A stretch of 12,491 nucleotides of DNA from a bacterium (GTDB taxonomy: Bacteria; NPL-UPA2; JAUVJM01), in the NCBI GenBank assembly GCA_030606215.1, contig JAUWGW010000030.1:1-12491 (forward strand), given 5' to 3'. Positions within the stretch are counted from its first letter, which is position 1; each line of letters begins with the position of its first letter. This document shows positions 1-6,749 of the stretch, in pieces. The notes under the pieces were generated by a model, which had not been told where the DNA came from, did not search any database, and was given only the letters and a program-made list of their open reading frames with translations. The translations under genes were made by a program, and so were the position numbers.

Positions 1-2
1 CC

Positions 3-122
3 ATCACGGATTACATAGCCGAGCATAATGAAAATCCCAAATCGTTTTCATGGACGGCGAAAGCGGAAGAAATTCTTGCAAAAGTTCGCCGTGCCAGACG
101 TGTCTTGGATAAGGTAAATTAA
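3..122 (+). CDS. IS630-family transposase, C-terminal fragment
   Basis: The reading frame is open from the window edge to TAA at 120-122 and gives 39 residues. They include FSWTAKAEEILAKVRRARRV, the typical end of IS630/Tc1-mariner transposases (usually F-x-WTAKADxILxKVxRAR). The catalytic DDE domain lies outside the window, so activity cannot be judged. This marks the right side of an insertion sequence whose terminal repeat should fall in about 123-161; the left end is not visible, so the repeat cannot be confirmed. The gene does not overlap the PEP-CTERM gene that follows. The family call rests on this short motif only. Confidence 0.75.
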   Translation: MTDYIAEHNENPKSFSWTAKAEEILAKVRRARRVLDKVN

Positions 123-161
123 TTATGAAACACTACACTAGGTGGGTGCTGTCAAAAGAAA

Positions 162-1103
162 ATGGAGAGTTTAAAGAAAGGATTATTGATAATTGGGGTA
201 GGCCTTCTTTGGGCGGGGAAGATTTGGGCAGCTCCGGTTGTTCTGTCTAATGTACCAGACTATGAATGGTGGTACGGTTGTAGCCCAACCTCAGCCGGAA
301 TGTTAATGGGTTACTATGACCTCCACGGTTTTTCTAACCTGTATAGTGGCGGAGCCGCTCCTTTGTACAATACGGGTGAAAATCAATACATCAACTCGAT
401 GATATGCAGCAAACGTGGTATTGACTGCCGAACAACAATGGGACATACAGACGATTACTACAGCGGCTTTGGTAATACGGGTCCTGACCCCTGGGTTGAC
501 AATGGCTGGACTGAACATTCCCCTGACTGCTTAGGAGACTTCATGGGCACCAGCCAGTGGAAGTGGGATCTAGATGTAGATGGGACAGTTGACCAAAACA
601 GTGATGGTTCTACGGCATTCTGGTACCATACAGGTGGTGCTCCAACCCAGTATGTCCCTGGACCAGAGTACGGCACACCACAATACACAGGCCGCAAAGG
701 CCTGGAAGACTATGCCGCCTACTCCGGATACGTTGGTGATTTCTATAATCGCTACATTGATTCTTATGTAGTAGGTGGGGGTATGAGTTTTCTTGAATAC
801 TGCGCTGAGATAGATGCTGGTTGTCCTTCCTTGATTCATACATCTAACCACACCATGTTGGGATATGGCTATGATACCGCGGGCAGCTTGGTTTACCTTC
901 GTGATACATGGACTCTGGGAGGAGTACACACGATGGCTTGGGGAGGGAGCTATGACGGAGTATCACACATAGGTGTAACCTATGGAACACTTACAAATTC
1001 TATCATTCCTGAACCAGCGAGTGTTTTACTCTTGGGTGCGGGGCTGGTAGGTTTGTTTTGCTTCAGCCGCAGAAAGAAAGTTCATCTCGTCTCTCATCTG
1101 TAA
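162..1103 (+). CDS. Secreted C39-like cysteine peptidase with PEP-CTERM sorting signal
   Basis: A 313-residue exported protein. Residues 1-23 form a signal peptide (two Lys, hydrophobic core, likely cleavage after IWA). The mature part opens with WWYGCSPTSAGMLMGYYD (about 36-53), the Cys-box of C39-like papain-fold peptidases with Cys40 as likely nucleophile. NHTMLGYGYD (229-238) supplies the probable His230, and YLRDTW (245-250) the probable Asp248. The C-terminus is a textbook PEP-CTERM signal: IPEPAS (282-287), a hydrophobic helix to about 301, then RRKK. Such signals are processed by an exosortase, which must be encoded elsewhere. The protein probably acts at the cell surface; its substrate is unknown. 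ATG 162 has only a weak ribosome binding site but places the signal peptide correctly. It is apparently monocistronic, downstream of an insertion-sequence remnant. Confidence 0.85.
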   Translation: MESLKKGLLIIGVGLLWAGKIWAAPVVLSNVPDYEWWYGCSPTSAGMLMGYYDLHGFSNLYSGGAAPLYNTGENQYINSMICSKRGIDCRTTMGHTDDYYSGFGNTGPDPWVDNGWTEHSPDCLGDFMGTSQWKWDLDVDGTVDQNSDGSTAFWYHTGGAPTQYVPGPEYGTPQYTGRKGLEDYAAYSGYVGDFYNRYIDSYVVGGGMSFLEYCAEIDAGCPSLIHTSNHTMLGYGYDTAGSLVYLRDTWTLGGVHTMAWGGSYDGVSHIGVTYGTLTNSIIPEPASVLLLGAGLVGLFCFSRRKKVHLVSHL

Positions 1104-1172
1104 CCGTTTCTTTTTCCGTCCAGAGCAACTCTCTTTTTCTAGCCCATTTCCAGTTTTTCCCCCTAACGGGTC

Positions 1173-1202
1173 TTGACAGTTAGCTTCTTGCGGGTTTATA
1201 AT
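1173..1202 (+). promoter_or_regulatory. Near-consensus sigma-70 promoter of the large operon
   Basis: TTGACA at 1173-1178 and TATAAT at 1197-1202 both match the consensus exactly and are 18 bp apart. Transcription would start near 1209, about 145 bp upstream of the first gene, so the palindromic repeat at 1230-1318 would be transcribed as part of the leader. This is the only obvious promoter for the genes at 1352-9449. Confidence 0.65.
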
Positions 1203-1229
1203 CCCACTGAAAGATGAATATAAATCCCG

Positions 1230-1318
1230 TGTCATTCTGACCCTGAGTGAAACGAAGGGGAAGAATCTATAGAGATTCTTCGTCGTCCCGAGAGCTTTTG
1301 GGACTCCTCAGAATGACA
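1230..1318. repeat. Palindromic interspersed repeat (GTCATTCTGA...TCAGAATGAC type)
   Basis: The element is bounded by an 11-bp perfect inverted repeat: TGTCATTCTGA at 1230-1240 and TCAGAATGACA at 1308-1318. An inner 9-bp inverted repeat, GAAGAATCT (1260-1268) and AGATTCTTC (1273-1281), has a 4-nt loop. Similar GTCATTCTGA/GAAGAATCT elements are dispersed in many bacterial genomes and resemble REP or MITE-like units. Here it lies in the transcribed leader between promoter and first gene and should fold into a long hairpin in RNA. Confidence 0.75.
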
Positions 1319-1351
1319 GATGAGGACATAGTTCACTGAAGTTTTACAAAG

Positions 1352-2002
1352 ATGGATAAGCGGGGTACTTTGATGATTGAGGAGAGTTTGCGTTCTTATC
1401 TTTCTGCGGCAGCATCACGTTCACCTGCTCCGGGGGGTGGAAGTGTATCGGCGCTGGCAGGCGCTCTCGGGGCGGCAATGGCAAGTATGGCAGCAAATTT
1501 TACTGTTGGGAAGAAGAAGTATGAAAATGTTCAGGAAGAAGTGAAAAGAATACTTTCTGAATCCGAGGAGTGTCGTTTGAAGCTGGAAGAACTTGTGGAC
1601 GAGGATATTAAGGCTTATACAAAAGTCTCTTCCGTGTATTCTCTCCCGAAGGAGACAGATGAAGAGAAAGAAAAACGTGTGCAGGAAATTGCTCGGGCAA
1701 CGAAAGAGGCTGTTTCTGTTCCACTTGAAATTGCGAAATGCTGTTTCAGGGTGCTTGAGTTGTGTAGACAGCTTGTTGATATAGGGAATAAGAGGTTGAT
1801 AAGCGATGTTGGGGTCTCTGTCCTTCTTGCTGAGGCGGCTCTGCGCGCGGCAAATCTGAATGTGGAGATAAATCTTGTCAGTTTGAAGGACGATCCCTTT
1901 GTAAAGGAGAAAAGGTGTGCTATTGGGTCTTTACTAACGGAGGGCAGGAATATACTGGGGGAAGTGTTGAGTAAGGTTGAAAGGGAAATTAGTGGTGGTT
2001 AG
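1352..2002 (+). CDS. Cyclodeaminase/cyclohydrolase family protein (FTCD C-terminal type)
   Basis: This 216-residue protein belongs to the formimidoyl-THF cyclodeaminase / methenyl-THF cyclohydrolase (FchA) family, which converts one-carbon folate intermediates. The signature SPAPGGGSVSALAGALGAAM (about 24-43) is the family's N-terminal folate-binding motif; the rest is helical, as expected, and the usual length is about 200-215. A second in-frame ATG at 1373 has GGGG seven bases upstream and gives a 209-residue protein beginning MIEESLRSYL, close to the usual family start; either start is possible. First gene of the operon. Formate-linked one-carbon metabolism would fit, since formate is released in riboflavin synthesis, but that link is an inference. 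Which of the two reactions it catalyses cannot be told from sequence. Confidence 0.85.
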   Translation: MDKRGTLMIEESLRSYLSAAASRSPAPGGGSVSALAGALGAAMASMAANFTVGKKKYENVQEEVKRILSESEECRLKLEELVDEDIKAYTKVSSVYSLPKETDEEKEKRVQEIARATKEAVSVPLEIAKCCFRVLELCRQLVDIGNKRLISDVGVSVLLAEAALRAANLNVEINLVSLKDDPFVKEKRCAIGSLLTEGRNILGEVLSKVEREISGG

Positions 2003-2270
2003 GGCGCGTGTTTTAATTTCAGGGGTTGTGCAGGGGGTTTTCTTCCGCCATTATACAAATCTGCGCGCAAATGAGCTTGGAGTTAATGGTTGGGTTAAAA
2101 ATACAATAGATGGTAAGGTGGAAGCAATTTTTGAAGGGGAGAAAGAGAAAGTAGATGAATTAATCAAGTGGTGTCATCGTGGTCCTTCCGGAGCAAAAGT
2201 TACAGAAGTAAATGTAGACTGGGAAGATTACAGGGATGAGTTTGATTCATTTTCAATTGGAGGATGGTGA
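1995..2270 (+). CDS. acyP: Acylphosphatase
   Basis: A 91-residue acylphosphatase, a small cytosolic enzyme that hydrolyses carboxyl-phosphate bonds. SGVVQGVFFRHYTN (9-22) carries the phosphate-binding loop and catalytic Arg18, and GWVKNTIDG (32-40) supplies catalytic Asn36. These match the family pattern (G-x-VQGVxFR and GWVxN). I choose GTG 1995 because AAGGGA lies 8 bp upstream and the protein then begins MVRARVLISG, the usual start. GTG 1992 and TTG 1977 are alternatives. The gene overlaps the end of the cyclodeaminase gene by 8 bp and its own end overlaps queH, so it is translationally coupled on both sides. The stop is TGA, which matters for the genetic-code question raised by glmS. Confidence 0.88.
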   Translation: MVRARVLISGVVQGVFFRHYTNLRANELGVNGWVKNTIDGKVEAIFEGEKEKVDELIKWCHRGPSGAKVTEVNVDWEDYRDEFDSFSIGGW

Positions 2271-2785
2271 AACTTCTTCTTCATGTCTGTTGTGCTCCAT
2301 GCGCTACATATGTTGTGCAGGAGCTCAAACCTCCTTTAGCATATTTCTACAATCCTAACATCCATCCCAAAGAGGAATACCTGCTTAGACTATCAGAATT
2401 TAGGCGTTACGCATCTATAACCGGTTTAGAGTTTATAGAAGGTCCATATGATACGGAGAATTGGTTCAATGTGATAAGAGGTTATGAGAATGAGCCTGAG
2501 GGCGGGAAGAGGTGCGAAATTTGTTACCGAGAGAGGCTTGAAAAAGCAGCTTTGATTGCTAAGGAGAAAGGTTATACTCATATTGCAACTACATTGACAA
2601 TTGGTCCTACAAAGAAGGCGAGCGTAATCAATGAAATAGGGGAGAAGATAGCGGAAGTTTATGGATTGAAGTTCATTTCTGGTGATTTTAAAAAGCGCGA
2701 TGGGTTTAAAATCAGTTGTGAGTTGAGTAAGCAGTTCAATCTGTACCGGCAGAAATATTGCGGATGCCTCTTCAGTAAAAGATAA
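2264..2785 (+). CDS. queH: Epoxyqueuosine reductase QueH
   Basis: This 173-residue protein matches QueH (formerly DUF208), the iron-sulfur enzyme that reduces epoxyqueuosine to queuosine in tRNA, a non-orthologous replacement for QueG. It has LLLHVCCAPCAT (4-15: Cys9, Cys10, Cys13), KRCEICYRER (82-91: Cys84, Cys87), KRDGFKISCELSKQFNLYRQ (144-163) and YCGC (165-168). These are the conserved cysteines that bind the clusters and metals. Length is typical for a minimal QueH. GGAGG lies directly before ATG 2264, so GTG 2267, one codon later, may be the real start. The gene overlaps the acylphosphatase end by 7 bp and ends overlapping the next gene by 1 bp (TAATG), indicating coupling to the next tRNA-modification-like gene. 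Confidence 0.92.
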   Translation: MVKLLLHVCCAPCATYVVQELKPPLAYFYNPNIHPKEEYLLRLSEFRRYASITGLEFIEGPYDTENWFNVIRGYENEPEGGKRCEICYRERLEKAALIAKEKGYTHIATTLTIGPTKKASVINEIGEKIAEVYGLKFISGDFKKRDGFKISCELSKQFNLYRQKYCGCLFSKR

Positions 2786-3783
2786 TGGGAGTTATGCGTG
2801 CAGTAGGGCTTTTTTCAGGAGGGCTTGATAGTTCCCTGGCTATATGTATGGTAAGGGATATGGGGATAGATGTGTCCGCTCTCCATTTTTATGCAGGGTT
2901 TCGTCCCGGAGTTAACGGCGCTGAAAGTAAGAAAGAGATTTTGGGTTCAGGGAAAGAGTTAGGTCTTGATGTTCAGATACTGGATATTTCCCGGGAACTT
3001 CTCAACTGTGTCTTACATCCACATTTTGGATATGGTTCGGGGATGAATCCATGCCTTGATTGTCGTCTTCTCATGTTGAGGAAAGCAGGAAGGTTTATGA
3101 AGGATACAGGTGCAAAATTCATAGTTACAGGGGAGGTTCTTAATCAGCGTCCAATGTCCCAGTACAGGCGTGCCCTTGAAATGCTTGAGGAGGAAAGCGG
3201 TTTGATGGGGCTGATACTCAGACCACTTTCGGGGAAGTTGCTGCCGGAGACAATCCCCGAGAAGGAAGGATGGGTCAGTAGAGAGAAATTACTCGCTATC
3301 CTGGGCAGGTCGCGGAAGGAGCAGATAGCTCTTGCGAGGGAGATGGAAATTACAAAGTATAGTCAGCCAGCCGGTGGATGTCTTCTTACTGACAAGAATT
3401 TCAGCAGGAAGCTTAAGGACCTCATACATTACAGGGGAGAAGTTGATGTGGAGGAGCTTGATATTCTTAAAGTTGGCCGGCATCTTCGTATAAGCCCTGA
3501 TATTAAAATGGTTGTTGGGAGAAACCACACTGAGAATTCTTTTTTAGAGAAATATAAAAGCGGGAGATGGCATCTCAAAACAGTGGATTATAAGGGACCG
3601 CTTGCTCTTCTTGAAGGCGAACCCTCTGAAGAGGAACTGAAATTAGCTTGCGCTATTACGGCAGGATATAGTGACGGGGCAGGAGAGTCTAATCTCAGAG
3701 TATATTGCGAGAGGGATGGTGAGATAACTGAAATCTGTGTTGAGCCGTTGGGGAGAGAAGTTATATCCGGGTGGCTGATATGA
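2785..3783 (+). CDS. ThiI/MnmA-like PP-loop ATPase (probable tRNA thiolation enzyme)
   Basis: A 332-residue N-type PP-loop enzyme. The PP-loop is LFSGGLDSS (9-17). Cys90 and Cys93 in NPCLDCR and Cys199 in SQPAGGCLLTD are candidate sulfur-transfer or metal-binding cysteines. Residues 1-200 resemble the adenylation domain of ThiI/MnmA tRNA sulfurtransferases. The C-terminal part (about 205-332) resembles the RNA-binding domain shared with NFACT/DUF814 proteins (VGRNHTENSFLEKY). This architecture is usually annotated as a tRNA 4-thiouridine synthase-like or MnmA-like protein; the exact nucleoside is not established. ATG 2785 overlaps the queH stop by 1 bp; ATG 2794 is an alternative. Placement after queH supports a role in tRNA modification. 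Stop is TGA. Confidence 0.75.
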   Translation: MGVMRAVGLFSGGLDSSLAICMVRDMGIDVSALHFYAGFRPGVNGAESKKEILGSGKELGLDVQILDISRELLNCVLHPHFGYGSGMNPCLDCRLLMLRKAGRFMKDTGAKFIVTGEVLNQRPMSQYRRALEMLEEESGLMGLILRPLSGKLLPETIPEKEGWVSREKLLAILGRSRKEQIALAREMEITKYSQPAGGCLLTDKNFSRKLKDLIHYRGEVDVEELDILKVGRHLRISPDIKMVVGRNHTENSFLEKYKSGRWHLKTVDYKGPLALLEGEPSEEELKLACAITAGYSDGAGESNLRVYCERDGEITEICVEPLGREVISGWLI

Positions 3784-3825
3784 AGTAGTTGAAATCTCAG
3801 GGAAGATGTGGGAGAATAAGCCGAT

Positions 3826-5346
3826 ATGTGCGGAATAGTTGGTTATCTCGGGAAAGGTGATGCAATCAGGATTATTCTTGATGGGCTGCGACGTCTTGAA
3901 TATCGCGGTTATGATTCTGCCGGGGCAGCTGTGCTTCAAGGGAATAAACTTCAAATACGCAGATGCTGCGGGAAGGTGGATGATTTGGCGAGGAAATTAG
4001 AGGAGAATCCTGTCTCCGGCAATGTTGGAATTGGTCATACGCGGTGGGCTACGCACGGAAAACCTTCAGAAGAAAATGCGCATCCACATACAGATTGCGG
4101 AAAAAGTCTTGTAATAGTTCACAATGGGATTATTGAGAACTATATGAGTCTTAAAAGAGAGCTTCTCAGGGAGGGACACATTTTCCGTTCTGAGACTGAT
4201 ACTGAAGTGGTTGCTCACCTTATAGAAAAATATATGAAGGATGATGGTTTTGAGGAAGGGGTCTTGCGGGCATTGAGAAGAGTGAAAGGTTCTTATGCGC
4301 TTTGTGTTATATCAAAATCTTACCCGGGGAAAATTATTGCGGCTCGTTGTGATAGTCCGTTGATTATAGGTATCGCGGATGGAGAAAAGTTTGTTGCCTC
4401 TGATGTGCCTGCAATTATCAGGGAGACGAGGGATGTAATCTATCTTGACGATGGGGAAGTAGGTGTACTGGGAGAAGAATCTGATAGGTTTATTAATCTT
4501 GATGGGAAGAAGCTGCATAAATTGCCGGTCCGAATTACCTGGAATATCGCTGATGCGGAGAAAGGGAACTATCCCCATTTCATGCTGAAGGAAATTCACG
4601 AACAGCCGAGAGCGGTGGAAGATACGATACTTGGAAGAGTAGCTCCGGATATGACAGCTATCCATCTTGAAGAATTTGGGATGCGGAAGAGGGATATTAA
4701 ATCAATCAGAAGAATAGTTATGACAGCATGTGGAACCTCATGGCATGCGGCATTAATCGGGAAATATCTATTTGAAGAACATATTAGGATTCCAGTTGAG
4801 GTGGATTATGCGGCTGAATTTCGTTATCGGGAGCCTCTGGTTGATAAGAATACTCTTGTAATTGTCATCAGCCAGTCCGGAGAGACAGCGGATACTATTG
4901 CGGCAGCAAAAGAGGCGCACAGTAAAGGCGCGCGTATTATTTCAATCTGTAATGTAGTCGGCAGTTCAATCACCAGATTATCCGATGGAATAGTCTATAC
5001 GCGGGCAGGTCCTGAGATAGGGGTTGCTTCCACAAAAGCTTTTACAACACAACTTGTTGTTCTGTATATGATGTCTCTTTTTATAGCTGATAAACTCGGG
5101 AAGTTCTCCGGGGAGGATGTGAAGAAGAAAATAGTTGAGCTTAGAAAAATTCCTCAGAAGATGGAGTTATTACTCAGGAGAGACGACAGAATTAAAGAAA
5201 TAGCAGACAGATTCTATAAAAGCACAAATTTTCTGTATTTAGGGCGCGGCGAAGGATTCCCGATTGCGCTGGAAGGTGCGTTGAAGTTGAAGGAGGTTTC
5301 GTATATCCATGCAGAAGGTTACCCTGCGGCTGAGATGAAACATTGA
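3826..5346 (+). CDS. glmS: GlmS, N-terminal 506 residues (interrupted by in-frame TGA)
   Basis: Glutamine--fructose-6-phosphate aminotransferase makes glucosamine-6-phosphate, the entry to UDP-GlcNAc for peptidoglycan and lipopolysaccharide. MCGIVGYLG gives the N-terminal nucleophile Cys1 of the glutaminase domain, with LRRLEYRGYDSAG and GIGHTRWATHG following (residues 1 to about 220). The isomerase domain has two SIS units, including MTACGTSWHAA and ISQSGETADT. GGGAG at 3810-3814 lies upstream of ATG 3826. The frame stops at TGA 5344-5346 directly after EMKH, whose His matches the sugar-ring-opening His504 of E. coli GlmS. The same frame continues to 5658 with the missing C-terminal residues. 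As written, the truncated product lacks the catalytic Lys (Lys603 in E. coli) and would lack synthase activity. No glmS ribozyme fits the 42-bp upstream gap. Confidence 0.9.
   Translation: MCGIVGYLGKGDAIRIILDGLRRLEYRGYDSAGAAVLQGNKLQIRRCCGKVDDLARKLEENPVSGNVGIGHTRWATHGKPSEENAHPHTDCGKSLVIVHNGIIENYMSLKRELLREGHIFRSETDTEVVAHLIEKYMKDDGFEEGVLRALRRVKGSYALCVISKSYPGKIIAARCDSPLIIGIADGEKFVASDVPAIIRETRDVIYLDDGEVGVLGEESDRFINLDGKKLHKLPVRITWNIADAEKGNYPHFMLKEIHEQPRAVEDTILGRVAPDMTAIHLEEFGMRKRDIKSIRRIVMTACGTSWHAALIGKYLFEEHIRIPVEVDYAAEFRYREPLVDKNTLVIVISQSGETADTIAAAKEAHSKGARIISICNVVGSSITRLSDGIVYTRAGPEIGVASTKAFTTQLVVLYMMSLFIADKLGKFSGEDVKKKIVELRKIPQKMELLLRRDDRIKEIADRFYKSTNFLYLGRGEGFPIALEGALKLKEVSYIHAEGYPAAEMKH
5344..5346 (+). 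other. glmS: In-frame TGA at a conserved Gly codon of glmS
   Basis: The family sequence here is KHGP(I/L)AL; the window reads K-H-stop-P-I-A-L. A single G-to-T change in GGA would create it, and the frame is otherwise undisturbed. The base after the stop is C, the weakest termination context known for UGA. A sequencing error, a recent mutation or readthrough are all possible. Confidence 0.9.
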
Positions 5347-5658
5347 CCGATAGCTTTGATTGATGAGAATATGCCGACTGTTGTGCTTGCATTAAAGGGA
5401 AGAAGATATGAGAAGATAGCAGGGAATGTAGAGGAGATAAAAGCGAGGAATGGAGTTGTCATCGCACTCGCAAGTGAAGGAGATAGAGGGATAAGGCAGA
5501 GGGTGGATGAAGTTATCTACATTCCAAGGATTTCTGCTGAGTTATCACCGATACTTGCAGTAATTCCATTACAACTCCTTGCATACTATATAGCGGCTAA
5601 GAGAGGTTGTCCGATTGACCAGCCGAGAAATTTAGCAAAGAGTGTGACAGTAGAGTGA
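5347..5658 (+). CDS. glmS: GlmS, C-terminal 103 residues (same frame after the TGA)
   Basis: This continues the glmS frame from PIALIDENMP to the diagnostic tail QPRNLAKSVTVE, whose Lys corresponds to the catalytic Lys603 of E. coli GlmS. It covers the last part of the second SIS domain, including PLQLLAYYIAAKRGCPIDQP. The two parts together give 610 codon positions including the stop, against 609 residues in E. coli, so nothing is missing or duplicated. It is not an independent gene: there is no ribosome binding site, and the first in-frame start-like codons are TTG 5356 and ATG 5371. The absence of decay in this part argues that the protein is, or until very recently was, made in full length. 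The gene ends with TGA overlapping the ribD start. Confidence 0.88.
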   Translation, partial: PIALIDENMPTVVLALKGRRYEKIAGNVEEIKARNGVVIALASEGDRGIRQRVDEVIYIPRISAELSPILAVIPLQLLAYYIAAKRGCPIDQPRNLAKSVTVE

Positions 5659-6749
5659 ATGATGAGGTGTACATGCGCAGGGCGCTTCAACTTGCTAAGA
5701 GAGGGTGGGGAAATGTGAGCCCGAATCCAATGGTAGGGGCGGTTATTGTAAAAGGAGGTAGAATTATTGCAGAAGGGTATCACCGCAGAGCAGGGGAGAG
5801 ACACGCTGAAATTGCAGCTCTGGAGAAAGCGCGGAGGAGAGCTTCAGGCTCTACAATGTATGTTAACTTAGAGCCGTGCACTCATTACGGAAGGACGCCG
5901 CCATGTGTTGAAAAGATTATTGAGGCGGGAGTAAAACGGGTGGTTATTGCAATGAAAGACCCTAACCCTCTTGTCAGCGGAAAAGGGATTAGAAGACTTA
6001 AGAAGGCTGGTATTCAGACAGAAATTGGGACGCTTCGGGAAGAAGCTGAAAATCTCAATGAAGTCTTTATCAAGTTTGTCAAAAAAGGGCTCCCTTTTGT
6101 AATTGTAAAAACTGCGATGACTCTGGATGGTAAGATAGCTACTGCGTTAGGGGATTCCAGATGGATAAGCGGTGAGAAGGCGAGGAGGTTTAGCCATAAA
6201 CTCCGTTCAGGAGTTGATGGAATTCTCGTCGGTATAAATACAGTAATCAGGGATGACCCGCAGTTGAATGTGAGGTATTGGAGAAACTTGCGTCACCCGA
6301 AGAAAATAATTGTTGATAGTAGATGCCGTATCCCGCTTAATGCAAAAGTTTTCTCTGAAGGTGGAGATGTAATCATTGCTGCTTGCTTGGATTGTCCTCC
6401 GAAGAAAAGGGAGAAGTTCCGGAAGATGGGAGTAGAAATTTTAGTGGTTAAAGGGGCTGGGGGAAGGGTTAATCTAACAAAGCTTATGAACGAGCTCGGA
6501 AAAAGAGGAGTTACGAGTCTTTTAATTGAGGGTGGCGGCGAGGTAATAGCTTCTGCTCTTTCCTGCGGAATAGTTGACAAACTGTTTTTCTTTATTGCGC
6601 CTAAGATAGCCGGCGGGAGATGCGCAGTAACTCCTGTTGAAGGTGAGGGAGTTGGCAGGATAAGTGAGGCAATTAAAATCAGTCGTATGAAAATACGGCA
6701 TTTCGATGAGGATATTCTGGTAGAAGGATATGTTTACGGGGATAATTGA
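5655..6749 (+). CDS. ribD: Bifunctional riboflavin deaminase/reductase RibD
   Basis: A 364-residue enzyme for the second and third steps of riboflavin synthesis: deamination of the pyrimidine product of GTP cyclohydrolase II, then NADPH-dependent side-chain reduction. The N-terminal deaminase domain (1 to about 145) has HAE (50-52) and EPCTHYGRTPPC (73-84) as zinc and catalytic motifs. The reductase domain (about 146-364) has KTAMTLDGKIAT and LLIEGGGEV. GTG 5655 shares a GTGA overlap with the glmS stop and gives MNDEVYMRRALQLAKRG, the usual N-terminus; the nearby ATG 5659 is out of frame. Translation is therefore probably coupled to the end of glmS, so the TGA inside glmS could also reduce ribD expression. 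Length is normal (about 360-370). Confidence 0.95.
   Translation: MNDEVYMRRALQLAKRGWGNVSPNPMVGAVIVKGGRIIAEGYHRRAGERHAEIAALEKARRRASGSTMYVNLEPCTHYGRTPPCVEKIIEAGVKRVVIAMKDPNPLVSGKGIRRLKKAGIQTEIGTLREEAENLNEVFIKFVKKGLPFVIVKTAMTLDGKIATALGDSRWISGEKARRFSHKLRSGVDGILVGINTVIRDDPQLNVRYWRNLRHPKKIIVDSRCRIPLNAKVFSEGGDVIIAACLDCPPKKREKFRKMGVEILVVKGAGGRVNLTKLMNELGKRGVTSLLIEGGGEVIASALSCGIVDKLFFFIAPKIAGGRCAVTPVEGEGVGRISEAIKISRMKIRHFDEDILVEGYVYGDN

Larger units (their letters stand above)
1104..1351. other. Intergenic region with promoter and palindromic repeat
   Basis: This 248-bp gap holds no convincing gene. The first 70 bp are pyrimidine-rich, with runs of T and C but no clear hairpin terminator for the upstream gene. 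They are followed by a strong sigma-70-like promoter (1173-1202) and a palindromic repeat (1230-1318). The remaining 30 bp before the first operon gene lack a strong ribosome binding site. No FMN riboswitch or other recognised leader is visible. Confidence 0.6.

Noticed and set aside
1230-1318. CRISPR repeat or rho-independent terminator
   Set aside because: There is a single element without spaced copies and no T-run directly after the hairpin; it fits a dispersed palindromic repeat instead.
3784-3825. glmS ribozyme upstream of glmS
   Set aside because: The gap to the previous gene is only 42 bp, far too short for the ribozyme core.
5344-5346. UGA reassigned to glycine genome-wide, as in Gracilibacteria/SR1
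   Set aside because: UGA is the natural stop of acyP, the PP-loop gene, glmS itself, ribD and ribH at their expected lengths, and no other gene here has an internal TGA.
5344-5400. Selenocysteine insertion at the glmS TGA
   Set aside because: The position is a conserved Gly, not Cys, and I see no convincing SECIS-like hairpin directly downstream.
5600-5660. FMN (RFN) riboswitch before the riboflavin genes
   Set aside because: ribD overlaps the end of glmS, and no RFN-like conserved blocks are visible here or in the 1104-1351 leader.
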